From Mesorhizobium sp. AR02 (GTDB lineage Bacteria; Pseudomonadota; Alphaproteobacteria; Rhizobiales; Rhizobiaceae): a stretch of DNA of 64,000 nt. Made by a program: the position numbers and the translations under genes. The stretch is taken from the NCBI RefSeq assembly GCF_024746835.1, contig NZ_CP080531.1:558001-622000 (forward strand), read 5' to 3'. Below the pieces are notes generated by a model. The model ran no database searches. It saw only the letters and a list, made by a program, of their open reading frames with translations, and was not told the DNA's origin. Of the stretch, positions 16,685 to 25,574 are shown in pieces; the stretch's first letter is position 1, and the number at the start of each line of letters is the position of its first letter.

Positions 16685-17920
16685 TTACGCGTCGGCCGCC
16701 AGACTGTCGGCCTCGGCGCGAACCAGCTTGATGTCGGCGCCTGCCGCCCATGCGCCGACATCTTCCCGTCGCAGGGCCGCCGCCATCATGTCGGGAAACA
16801 GACCCGGCGTGCAGGCGAAGACCGGAATGCCGAGCGCTGCCACCGACCCCGCCATCTTCGGGTCATAGCCCGGCCTGCCCTGGTCGGTCAGCGCCAGAAG
16901 CACCACGACATTGACGCCGGAGCGGACAAGTGCTGCCAGCCGCTGCAGCGATTCCTGGCCGTTGCCGCCTTCATAAAGGTCGGTGATCAGCACCATATGC
17001 GACTTGGTCGGCCGCTCGATGCGGTCGGCGCAATAGGCGACAGCCTGGTTGATGTCAGTGCCGCCGCCGAGTTGCACGCCGAACAGGACCTCGACCGGAT
17101 CGCTGAGCTCCTCGGTCAGGTCGACGATCGCCGTATCGAAACAGACAAGCTTGGTCCGCACCACCGGCAAGGAAGTCATCACCGCGGCGAAGATCGAGGC
17201 GTAGATCACCGAACTTGCCATCGAGCCCGACTGGTCGACGCACAGCACCACCTCATCCAGATCGACCAGCCTTCGCTGCTTGCGCATGAAGCCGACCAGC
17301 TTCTCCGGCACGATCGTTTTGTGCTCGGCCTGGTAATGGCGAAGGTTGGCCGAGATGGTGCGCGGCCAGTCGATGTCGCGCTGGCGCGGGCGATTGGTGC
17401 GTTGCGACCGGTCGAGCGCGCCACGGATCGCCTCGGCGGTCTTCTGCTCCAGCCGCTGCATCAGCTTGGCGACGATATCGGCGATGATGCTGCGGGCAAT
17501 ATCCTTGGTCTTGGCCGGCATGACCGAGCGCAACGAGATCAGGTCGGCGACGAGATTGACGTCGGCCTCGATCGCGTTGAGGAATTCCGGCTCCATCAGC
17601 ATCTGCTTCAGATTGAGCCGCTCGAAGGCATCCTTCTGGACGATTTGGACGACCTGCGCGGGAAAGAACGACCTGATGTCGCCCATCCATTGCGCCACTT
17701 TCGGCGCCGAGCGGCCGAGCCCGCCGCGCCGTTTGCGCGGGTCGGCTGCCGCATCGCCTGCGCCATCGCCGTAAAGCGCATCGAGCGCCGCCGACAGCCG
17801 CTTGTCGGTGTCGGACAGCGCCGACGAGGTTTCGTCATCGGCACCGATCGCCAGGCGCCAGCGGCGCTCCCGTCCGTCGCCGGCCGGCTCGGTTTCGCTG
17901 ATGTCGGCCTCGTCATCCAT
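16685..17920 (-). CDS. VWA-domain protein of a MoxR-associated module
   Basis: 411 residues. The C-terminal half is a von Willebrand factor A domain with an intact MIDAS metal site: DQSGS near residue 229, GGGTD for the Thr, and LITDLYEGG for the last Asp. The N-terminal half is helical and charged with no motif I recognise. VWA proteins of this type act as adaptors for MoxR AAA+ ATPases, recruiting substrates through the metal site. It is the last gene of a five-gene minus-strand unit and overlaps the DUF5682 gene by eight bases. The ATG at 17920 has a GGGGA upstream; a GTG four codons earlier is an alternative start. Cytoplasmic, no signal peptide. Confidence 0.8.
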   Translation of the reverse strand: MDDEADISETEPAGDGRERRWRLAIGADDETSSALSDTDKRLSAALDALYGDGAGDAAADPRKRRGGLGRSAPKVAQWMGDIRSFFPAQVVQIVQKDAFERLNLKQMLMEPEFLNAIEADVNLVADLISLRSVMPAKTKDIARSIIADIVAKLMQRLEQKTAEAIRGALDRSQRTNRPRQRDIDWPRTISANLRHYQAEHKTIVPEKLVGFMRKQRRLVDLDEVVLCVDQSGSMASSVIYASIFAAVMTSLPVVRTKLVCFDTAIVDLTEELSDPVEVLFGVQLGGGTDINQAVAYCADRIERPTKSHMVLITDLYEGGNGQESLQRLAALVRSGVNVVVLLALTDQGRPGYDPKMAGSVAALGIPVFACTPGLFPDMMAAALRREDVGAWAAGADIKLVRAEADSLAADA

Positions 17921-20162
17921 TACCGTCCCCACTCATCAGCAGAGGTCCAAGCCGTTCCAGATGCCGGCGCCAGGCCTCGTCACCGTTGGGCGTCGGCGTC
18001 AGCCCGGCCGGCAGGCGCCTGGCGCGGCCAAGGACCGCTTCGATCAGCCGCCGCCGCTCCATCGAGTCGAGATGCGAAAAGACCCGGCGCAGCAGCGGCA
18101 AGTGCGCGATGAAGGCGTCTTCGTCGAGCGATTTGAGCCAGGCATCGACCGCTCCGCGCAGGCCTTCGTCATAGATCAGCCGCTGACCGGCTGTACTGAA
18201 GAAGCCCTCGAAAAACCCTGCGGCCTCGGCGACCGGCGTTCCCGGCGACAGGCGCCGCGCGATCAGGCCCGCTGCGGCTTCAGCGGACAAATCGCCGGCT
18301 TCGTAAAGCAAATGCGCGGCACAGCCCGCGACCAGCGCCGTCGATCGCGATCCGTCGAGCACGGCCGCCAGTCCATTGCGCCAGGCGTCCAGAACGTCCT
18401 GTTCCGGCTCGACCAGCTTGATCGCCTCATCCGCCTTGCGCATCGCGCCGACCAGCGCCGAGGAAGCCTGGGCATCGAGGTCGCGGGCGGCATAGGCAAG
18501 GGCAATGCCGCCTTCGACGATCAGCCGTTCCAGCAAACCGGACAAGCGGGCCGTTTCGGTCTTGCGGGCTTCGCCGTAGCGGATGATGTCGGCGAGCGGC
18601 GGCACCGATGCCAGGATTTCCAGGCATTCGCTGCTGCGCGCCGCGCGTTCCTCCAGTGCCGCCAAACCGGCGGACGAGGCCTCCGACAAATTGGCCGTGA
18701 TGGCGCCCTGAACCAGCGCCGCCAGTGCGTCGAGCGATGTCGTGGCACCGATCATCTGGATCAGCCGGCCATTTGCGGCCTTTTCGATGGTCGGCCCATG
18801 GACCAGGTTATCGACCAGACGAACGGCGTATTCTGGCTCCCATGACAGCGTCCAGCGCTCGCGAAACGTGCCGCGGCTGCGGCCGCTGTCGGTCAGCTTG
18901 CCCCAATGCACGCCAAGCACGTTCAGCCGGTGCAGCAAGGTCGAGCGGAACAGCCCGCTTTCGCTGCGCAGGTCGACCGACAATTCGCGCGCCAGCGCCT
19001 CGGGCTTCAACCGCGCCGCCTTCTGGTTGCGCTGCAGATCCTCGATCAGCGGCGCCAGCGGGGTATCGGGTGGAATTTCACCGACATCGGCGCCCAGAAG
19101 CAGTTCGGCTTCGACCAGCGCCCACAGCACCGCTTCGCCGTTGAACAAAGCGGCGATCGCGGCATCGCGCAATTCCTCGAATCCGGGCTTTGGCCGCTCG
19201 CGAATCGCAGCCAGCGCGCGGGCCAGCCTCTCGGCTTCGATCAGCGAGGCGGTCGAGACCATGTGCCCCTTCCCCCGCAGCACCGCCGCGATCATGGCGA
19301 GCCACAGGGTGGCGGCGTCGTGCCGGCCCCGCGTGCGCCACAGATGCTTGCACCAGCCGGGCGCGACGACACCGGCGCCGTAACCGAAGCCGAGCGCCAG
19401 GCGCGGGCCCGTCCATGGCGCCCAGGTCATCGTGCTCTTGCGCCGGGCAAGCCCCTTGAGGAGCGCCTGATCCTCCTTCTGCGGACGCGTCGCCTGCAGC
19501 GCCGGCACATGGAAGGCGCCGCAGACGACAGCGATCGGCCCGTCAAATTCCTTGCGCGCGGCGGCGATTTCAAGCCGCATATGGGCTTCGCGTTTCGCCT
19601 CGAATTCGGCAAGCGGACCTTCGCCTTCGCGCAGCGTCGTCATCGCGTCGGCTATGGCGGCAAAGATCGGACCGGGCTCAGGGTTCTGCTCGATAATATC
19701 AGCCCACCAGCTCTCGCCATCCTCATAGCCGGCGGCCTGTGCCAGCGTGCCGATCGGGTCGCGCAGATGCGGTGCCATCTCGGTCTCGACCTTGGCTTCC
19801 GTTCCATCGGCGTCGGCTTTTTCCGCAGCCTCAACCGGTGCGACCCGCGCCGAAGACGGCAGATCGATGAACCGGACAGTCGCTTTGTTGGCGACGGCCC
19901 ACAGCGTCGCCTGATACTCCGGCGAGAACTCGGCAAAGGGCCAGAAGCTCGTCGAGGCCGGATCGTCTTCGGGATAGCACAGCAGCGCCACCGGCGGCTG
20001 CATTTCGGGGCGGGCGAGCAATGGCAGCAGGGCCGAAGCGTCAGCCGGCCCTTCGATCAGCACGGCGACCGGTTTCAGTTCCAGCAACGCCTGCACCAGG
20101 CTGTCGGCGGAGCCGGGCCCGTGATGGCGTATGCCGAAATAGGAAGCGTCGCCCAGCGCCAT
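17913..20162 (-). CDS. DUF5682-family protein with TraB/EreA/TIKI-like N-terminal motifs
   Basis: 749 residues, cytoplasmic. Function unknown. The N-terminal 230 residues carry a pattern seen in the TraB/ChaN/EreA/TIKI hydrolase superfamily: GIRHHGPGS (His13-His14), LIEG (Glu37), IDLPSS (Asp100), REAHM (Glu192, His194) and CGAFH (His218). These could form a metal or catalytic centre. The rest is alpha-helical and repeat-like, with no enzyme motif. It sits four bases after the MoxR-like AAA+ gene and overlaps the VWA gene, so the three are probably one complex. Family name is from memory of this gene neighbourhood; the fold assignment is my inference. Confidence 0.7.
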   Translation of the reverse strand: MALGDASYFGIRHHGPGSADSLVQALLELKPVAVLIEGPADASALLPLLARPEMQPPVALLCYPEDDPASTSFWPFAEFSPEYQATLWAVANKATVRFIDLPSSARVAPVEAAEKADADGTEAKVETEMAPHLRDPIGTLAQAAGYEDGESWWADIIEQNPEPGPIFAAIADAMTTLREGEGPLAEFEAKREAHMRLEIAAARKEFDGPIAVVCGAFHVPALQATRPQKEDQALLKGLARRKSTMTWAPWTGPRLALGFGYGAGVVAPGWCKHLWRTRGRHDAATLWLAMIAAVLRGKGHMVSTASLIEAERLARALAAIRERPKPGFEELRDAAIAALFNGEAVLWALVEAELLLGADVGEIPPDTPLAPLIEDLQRNQKAARLKPEALARELSVDLRSESGLFRSTLLHRLNVLGVHWGKLTDSGRSRGTFRERWTLSWEPEYAVRLVDNLVHGPTIEKAANGRLIQMIGATTSLDALAALVQGAITANLSEASSAGLAALEERAARSSECLEILASVPPLADIIRYGEARKTETARLSGLLERLIVEGGIALAYAARDLDAQASSALVGAMRKADEAIKLVEPEQDVLDAWRNGLAAVLDGSRSTALVAGCAAHLLYEAGDLSAEAAAGLIARRLSPGTPVAEAAGFFEGFFSTAGQRLIYDEGLRGAVDAWLKSLDEDAFIAHLPLLRRVFSHLDSMERRRLIEAVLGRARRLPAGLTPTPNGDEAWRRHLERLGPLLMSGDGNG

Positions 20163-20166
20163 GGCG

Positions 20167-21246
20167 TCAGATCGCTGCGTTCAAGGCCGCGTAATAGCCG
20201 GCATAATCGGGCCGCTTCTTGAGCACGGTCTCCAGATATTCTTCCAGCACCAGCTTGTCCTGCACGGGATCTTTCACGATCGCGCCAACGAGGCTGGCGG
20301 CAAGGCCTTCTGCGCCGAGCTTGCCGCTGTCGAACCAGGCCGCCTGGCTGAGGCCGCCGACCATGGTGGCGATCGCCTCGGCCGTAGACAGCGACCCGGA
20401 CGGGGTCTTCAACGTTACCTTGCCATCCGCCGTCGCGCCGGAGCGCAACTCGCGGAAAATGGTCAGCACCCGGGCGATCTCCTCGCCGACATTCTTCGGC
20501 ACCGGCAGGTCGAGACCGCCAGCCATCTCGCCGACGCGCTTGGAGACGATCGCTACTTCCTCCGCCATGTCTTCGGGCAGAGGCAGCACGACGACGTTGA
20601 AGCGGCGCTTCAGCGCCGACGACAATTCGTTGACGCCCTTGTCGCGGTTGTTGGCGGTGGCGATGATGTTGAAGCCGCGCCGCGCGTAGATCGAGGTGTT
20701 GAGTTCGGGGATCGGCATCATCTTTTCGGAGAGTACGGTGATCAGCGTGTCCTGCACGTCCGAGCCCATGCGCGTCAGTTCCTCGAGGCGGCAGAGCTTG
20801 CCGTCCTGCATGGCGCGGTAGAGCGGTGTCGGCACCAATGCTTCCTGGCTCGGGCCTTTGGCCAGAAGCTGCGCGTAGTTCCAGCCATAGCGGATCTGGT
20901 TCTCGTCGGTGCCGGCCGTGCATTGCACGATCAGCGTCGAGTCGCCCATGATGGCGGCGGCGAGATGTTCTGATACCCAGGATTTGGCGGTGCCGGGAAC
21001 GCCGAGCAGCAACAACGCGCGGTCTGTGGCGAGCGTCGCCACGGCGGTTTCCATCAACCGGCGGCGGCCGACATATTTGGGCGTTATCAGCGTGCCGTCG
21101 TCAGCCTTTCCGCCGAGGAGATAGGTCAGCACCGCCTTTGGCGAAAGGCTCCAGCCGGCGGGCCTTTGCCGGTCGTCATTGCGCGCGAGCGCCTGCAACT
21201 CGGCGGCGTAGGCCTGCTCGACCGGAAGACGGATGGCTGCGTTCAT
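20167..21246 (-). CDS. MoxR-like AAA+ ATPase
   Basis: 359 residues starting at MNAAIRLPVEQ, with GGAG eight bases upstream. Walker A is GVPGTAKSWVSE. The Walker B region reads CRLEELTRM (Glu-Glu instead of the usual Asp-Glu). Sensor 1 is IIATANNRD, and an arginine-finger RRF follows (ALKRRFNVVVLPLP). This is the MoxR/RavA branch of helix-2-insert AAA+ proteins, which work with VWA partners to remodel or activate other proteins. It is the third gene of the module, 31 bases after DUF5691 and four before DUF5682. The Walker B change may be a feature of this subfamily. Confidence 0.85.
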   Translation of the reverse strand: MNAAIRLPVEQAYAAELQALARNDDRQRPAGWSLSPKAVLTYLLGGKADDGTLITPKYVGRRRLMETAVATLATDRALLLLGVPGTAKSWVSEHLAAAIMGDSTLIVQCTAGTDENQIRYGWNYAQLLAKGPSQEALVPTPLYRAMQDGKLCRLEELTRMGSDVQDTLITVLSEKMMPIPELNTSIYARRGFNIIATANNRDKGVNELSSALKRRFNVVVLPLPEDMAEEVAIVSKRVGEMAGGLDLPVPKNVGEEIARVLTIFRELRSGATADGKVTLKTPSGSLSTAEAIATMVGGLSQAAWFDSGKLGAEGLAASLVGAIVKDPVQDKLVLEEYLETVLKKRPDYAGYYAALNAAI

Positions 21247-21277
21247 TTGCTGTTCTCCGGATTGATCATGTGTTGGT

Positions 21278-22705
21278 TCAAGGGCCGGCCAGGGATGCGT
21301 TGAGGCGCAGAAGACCAAGCGACGGCGCTGCCGGCGCCATGCCGGCCGCGCCGACATCGCCGATCAATTTTTCCGCCGCCGCGGCGGTGGCGAGAAAGCC
21401 TAGCGTTTCCAGAAGCTGGTCGACGCCGCGTTTCACGGCGTCATCGTTACCCGCGACAGCGGCGCGCAGCGCCGGCAGCGTTTTGCCGTTTGTCAGATCG
21501 GCCCAGTCCAGCCAGCCTGCCTCGACGCCCTCGGCGAGGCTGAGCGCGCCAAGATACTGCTTGTCCTTCAGGATCAGCCTGATCAGGACACGCTGCCGGC
21601 GACTGTCCAGACGCGGCATCAAATGGAGGACGAAAAGCGCCGGCTTGCCGCCTTCAGCGACAAGCGTGTCGGCCATGTGCGTGACCGCGGCGTCACTGCC
21701 CGACGCGGCGACCATGCGGGCGACAAGGATATCGACATTGTTGTCGGCGCCGAACTGCCACGCGCCGATGAAATCAGACTCAGACACACCAAAACGCGCA
21801 GCAAGGTCGACCAGGTTGCAGGTTTCGAACAGTTCGGAGCGGCGTCGTTCCTGTGCCGGGGATTTCAGCTTTGCCGGCGCGTAGGTGGTGCGCCGGCGGA
21901 TGAAGCCGGATTTGCCTTCGGTGATGAAGGCGGCGAGCTCGGCTATCGGGTCTTCCGGCCCGCTGTCACCTGGCTGGCCATGCTGCCCCAACCTTGCCAG
22001 CAGTCGACCGGCGAGTTCACGCACCTTGCCGGAGCGATCGGCGGACAGGCTTTTCAGGAAGGGCACGTCATCGGCGCCCAGGCCGAAGTGCATGAGTGCG
22101 ATGAGCGTAAGCCTGATCTCCGCCGGTTCGTTTGATCCCTTGGTCTCGATCAGTTGGCGGGCCACAGCCGGCGCGGTACGGCGCATATCGGCCAGTGCCG
22201 TGCGGCGCGCTGCGGGGTAGAAATCGTCCCAGTTCTGCGCCGTCAGATGCTCACGTCTCGTGTGTTTTTCGCCATCCACGCCAGCCCGCCAATCGATCCA
22301 GGGTGCATAGACATCCGGGCTGGTCTGATCCGACGCTGCCGGCATCCAGTCCATCGGGTGCAGCACGAAACCACGGCTGGCGACGAGGCCCACCACACGC
22401 GACTTGGCTCTTGCGTCGGCGGCGTGTTTCAGCGCTGCTCGCAAAAGCGGCCGCAGCCGCTCAGGCAGCATGGGCAAGGCAAGCTCGGGCAGCGGCGGGC
22501 GACGCTTCAGCGTCTTTGGTGCTGCCGGCCGCAAGGCAATTTCGAGGGCTTGCGCGGCGATCGCCAGCAGCCGGCGCTCACGCTCTTCGGGGTTGGCACC
22601 GGCGGCGATGTCCTTCCAGGCGGCCGGGGCAAGGTCAAAGCTGGTTCCGCCGGTGATCCAACAATCGCGCATGGTCGCCAGACCCGTCTGCTCGATCTCG
22701 TTCAC
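21278..22705 (-). CDS. DUF5691-family helical-repeat protein
   Basis: 475 residues, cytoplasmic, no enzymatic motif seen. It is almost entirely helical, with leucine- and alanine-rich segments that suggest HEAT-like repeats (for example VPFLKSLSADRSGKVRELAG and a later VLIRLILKDKQYLGALSLAE), consistent with a scaffold. It overlaps the SWIM-protein gene by four bases (ATGA) and precedes the AAA+ gene by 31. The DUF number is recalled from the conserved SWIM-DUF5691-AAA-DUF5682-VWA neighbourhood, not from a search. Confidence 0.65.
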   Translation of the reverse strand: MNEIEQTGLATMRDCWITGGTSFDLAPAAWKDIAAGANPEERERRLLAIAAQALEIALRPAAPKTLKRRPPLPELALPMLPERLRPLLRAALKHAADARAKSRVVGLVASRGFVLHPMDWMPAASDQTSPDVYAPWIDWRAGVDGEKHTRREHLTAQNWDDFYPAARRTALADMRRTAPAVARQLIETKGSNEPAEIRLTLIALMHFGLGADDVPFLKSLSADRSGKVRELAGRLLARLGQHGQPGDSGPEDPIAELAAFITEGKSGFIRRRTTYAPAKLKSPAQERRRSELFETCNLVDLAARFGVSESDFIGAWQFGADNNVDILVARMVAASGSDAAVTHMADTLVAEGGKPALFVLHLMPRLDSRRQRVLIRLILKDKQYLGALSLAEGVEAGWLDWADLTNGKTLPALRAAVAGNDDAVKRGVDQLLETLGFLATAAAAEKLIGDVGAAGMAPAAPSLGLLRLNASLAGP

Positions 22706-24132
22706 GACAGATCAAGCCTCCCGAAGCCGCTCTGCGCCGCCAGCAGATGAAGCCGGCTGCCGCTCCAGAGCGCTACCGTCGCCGCGAGGTCGAGACCAAG
22801 CAGCGTTGGGCTGACGGTATCGGCGATCGGCAAGGCGATGCCGTGCGGATCACCGGCGGACTGCCACCAGGCGTCGCCGCTATCATCCAGCAGGATCGCG
22901 CCGGGCGGCAGCATGACCGGACTATCGGTGAGCCAGGGAGCCGTGTCCTGGTGGGCGACATGGGCCGCGAGCGGATCGGCTGCGTCAAAGCCGAAATCCG
23001 GCCATTGCCCTGACGAGACATCGCCCTTGCGCTCCACCACCAGCGCCCGCAGCGGCTGGCGTGCCGGATAAAAGACCAGCCTTGCATCGAAGCGATCGCC
23101 CGGCGTGAACGCGTTGGACCGGCGGCCGGCAGAGGCCGGAAAATAGTCGAGAAGCAGGGCGAATCGCGGACTGGCGCTCTTCAGATCGAGCAGCCAGGTC
23201 GAATGGCTGACAAGACCGTCGCGGCGCGTCTCGATCTTCTCGCCAAGCACTTCCCAGACGCTTTCGACATGGAGTGCGTCGGGATTGCCGAGCACCTGCT
23301 CGCGGCCTTCAGAGGTCGATACAAGCCGCTTCAGTTCGGCGTCGTCAGGTGTCGATCGCCAGGCCTTGGCCAGCAGCACGAGCTTGCCGAGTTCGCGGAT
23401 CGCGGCATCCGGGCGCTCTTCGCTGCGCAGCCCCATCAGCCGCGACGGAATCTCGTCGATGCGACCGGCAAGTGCCGTCGCCTTCATGTCGACCAGCCGT
23501 GCGGCAATGCGGCGGCAACGGTCGCTGCTGTTGTCGACAAAGCCGGCAAGGCCGAGCCGCAACTGATCCGATATCCATTGATCGAGCTCGTCCAGTGCCG
23601 CCGAAACCGAGGATCGCGTATCCTGGGCGCGCTTGCGCTGCGCGGCCTCGCGGCGCTCGACCGTGGCGGCGTCCTCGACAGCAACGCTTTCGTCGTCAAG
23701 CGAGACCTCGCCAATGCTCTTGCCAGCCGCGCCCGGCGCCGGTGCGGCCGGCTGTGAGGCGGTCTTCCGGCGACGCCCGAGCCAATCATTCACCCATTCC
23801 GGCGTCGAGGCGGTGGCGGTGAAACTCGCTGGTGTGGTGGCGGCGATCCACATCAGCGCCAATGTGTGCTTGCAGGGAAATTTTCGTGACGGACAGGTGC
23901 ATTTGTAGCCGTGGTCGCCGGTGTCGACGACGACGCGATAGGGATTGGAGCCGGAGCCCTGGCATTCTCCCCAGATGAGCGCCAGCTGTTCGTTCTTTTC
24001 GAGCCGGGGCCAGTTCGATTGCTTGGTCAACTTGGAAGCGGAGCTCAACGACGCCTGATCAGGCGCGAGCGCTTCGATGGTTTTCAAGTCAAATTCCAAG
24101 CCGCGCCTCTCGTCGCTCGAACGAACGCCCAC
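22702..24132 (-). CDS. SWIM zinc-finger protein heading the MoxR-VWA module
   Basis: 476 residues from a GTG start. The SWIM finger CxCx(6)CxH is clear near residue 78 (YKCTCPSRKFPCKHTLALMW), which in other proteins binds DNA or protein. The following region is charged and partly coiled (VERREAAQRKRAQD), and the C-terminal half is a beta-rich domain of unknown role. First gene of the five-gene unit; the 173-base gap upstream to ftsZ2 should hold its promoter. Whether the finger binds nucleic acid is not shown by the sequence. Confidence 0.75.
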   Translation of the reverse strand: MGVRSSDERRGLEFDLKTIEALAPDQASLSSASKLTKQSNWPRLEKNEQLALIWGECQGSGSNPYRVVVDTGDHGYKCTCPSRKFPCKHTLALMWIAATTPASFTATASTPEWVNDWLGRRRKTASQPAAPAPGAAGKSIGEVSLDDESVAVEDAATVERREAAQRKRAQDTRSSVSAALDELDQWISDQLRLGLAGFVDNSSDRCRRIAARLVDMKATALAGRIDEIPSRLMGLRSEERPDAAIRELGKLVLLAKAWRSTPDDAELKRLVSTSEGREQVLGNPDALHVESVWEVLGEKIETRRDGLVSHSTWLLDLKSASPRFALLLDYFPASAGRRSNAFTPGDRFDARLVFYPARQPLRALVVERKGDVSSGQWPDFGFDAADPLAAHVAHQDTAPWLTDSPVMLPPGAILLDDSGDAWWQSAGDPHGIALPIADTVSPTLLGLDLAATVALWSGSRLHLLAAQSGFGRLDLS

Positions 24133-24305
24133 TGCCAGTATAGATGGCCTGATGTGACGGATTCTTGTAGCAGCAGAGGGATAGAGGTCGATACAGCGGG
24201 CCGCATTAATTTACGCCAACCAGTCCGATCCCGAGGCAATTCATGCTGCTGCTTAACGATCTATCACGGCGGAAGCATATCTTGGCAAGAATGCGCGGGC
24301 AGGTC

Positions 24306-25343
24306 CTATTGGAGCGTCCGCAATGGCGACTGGGCGGCGCGGTCGTGCGCGACGCCGACACCGGCATCCTCCGCGCCGATCGCACGGTCGAGACCGGTCG
24401 CCACCACCGAGACCCTGAAGCGGCCTTCCATGCTCTTGTCGAAGATCGCGCCGACGATGATGTCGGCGTCCTCATAGACCTCCTCGCGGATGCGGGTGGC
24501 GGCCTCGTCGACCTCGAACAGGGTCATGTCCCTGCCGCCCGATATCGAGACCAGCACGCCCTTGGCGCCTTTCATCGACACTTCGTCGAGCAGCGGATTG
24601 GCGATCGCGGCTTCCGCCGCCTTCATCGCCCGGCTTTCGCCAGACGCCTCGCCGGTTCCCATCATGGCGCGGCCCATGCCGCGCATGACCGATTTGACGT
24701 CGGCGAAGTCGAGATTGATCAGGCCTTCCTTGACGATCAGGTCGGTGATGCAGCTGACGCCGGAATAGAGCACCCGGTCGGCGATGACGAAGGCGTCGGC
24801 GAAGGTGGTCTTGGCGTCGGCGATGCGGAACAGATTCTGGTTCGGAATGACGATGACCGTGTCGGCGGCTTCGCGCAGCCGATCGATGCCCTCTTCGGCC
24901 ATCTGCATGCGGCGCCTGCCCTCGAAGGTGAAAGGCTTGGTGACGACACCCACCGTCAGGATGCCGGCTTTGCGCGCGGCCTGGGCGATGATCGGCGCAG
25001 CGCCGGTGCCGGTGCCGCCGCCCATGCCGGCGGTGACGAAGCACATATGCGTGCCGGCCAGATGATCCATGATCTCGTCGAGCGATTCCTCGGCGGCAGC
25101 CCGGCCGATCTCGGGCAGCGAGCCGGCGCCCAGCCCTTCGGTGACGTGCGCGCCGAGCTGGATCAGCCGCGTCGCCTTCGACATGGTCAGCGCCTGGGCA
25201 TCGGTGTTGGCGGCAATGAATTCGGTTCCCTGAAGCTGCTCCGTGATCATGTTGTTGATGGCGTTGCCGCCACCGCCGCCGACGCCGATAACGGTGATCT
25301 TGGGTCTCATCTCGGAGATTTCCGGCTTCTTGAACTCGGCCAT
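24306..25343 (-). CDS. ftsZ2: FtsZ2, short FtsZ paralogue lacking the C-terminal tail
   Basis: 345 residues starting [12 protein letters not shown], with AGGAG eight bases upstream; the frame open to 25484 is leader. Tubulin/FtsZ GTPase features are intact: [12 protein letters not shown], the signature [13 protein letters not shown] (residues 105-117), and the T7 loop [11 protein letters not shown] with the catalytic Asp. The protein stops about 25 residues after the globular domain, so the variable linker and the conserved C-terminal peptide that binds FtsA and other partners are missing. It matches the second, truncated FtsZ described in S. meliloti. Monocistronic, minus strand. Confidence 0.9.
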   Translation of the reverse strand: MAEFKKPEISEMRPKITVIGVGGGGGNAINNMITEQLQGTEFIAANTDAQALTMSKATRLIQLGAHVTEGLGAGSLPEIGRAAAEESLDEIMDHLAGTHMCFVTAGMGGGTGTGAAPIIAQAARKAGILTVGVVTKPFTFEGRRRMQMAEEGIDRLREAADTVIVIPNQNLFRIADAKTTFADAFVIADRVLYSGVSCITDLIVKEGLINLDFADVKSVMRGMGRAMMGTGEASGESRAMKAAEAAIANPLLDEVSMKGAKGVLVSISGGRDMTLFEVDEAATRIREEVYEDADIIVGAIFDKSMEGRFRVSVVATGLDRAIGAEDAGVGVAHDRAAQSPLRTLQ

Positions 25344-25574
25344 GCCTGCTTCTCCTTCGCCAATTGCGCGCGCTTCACGACCCATAAGCAAACTGCCTGC
25401 TGGACATTGCAATCGAGCGGCATGACGCGAATCAGTCCGTTCGGATGGGTGCCCCAAAAAGCCAGAGAGCGGCCGGACGTGCAAGTGCGCGAAAGGTCAA
25501 GATTTGTGATGAAGAGGTAGAGCTCGTGCGACCGGCTGTCCGGTCCCGGGCGATCGCGCGCGATCCGGCGGCTT

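Noticed and set aside
16577..18112. Plus-strand 511-codon frame opposite the VWA gene
   Set aside because: No recognisable domain, while the minus strand has an intact MIDAS site and operon overlaps.
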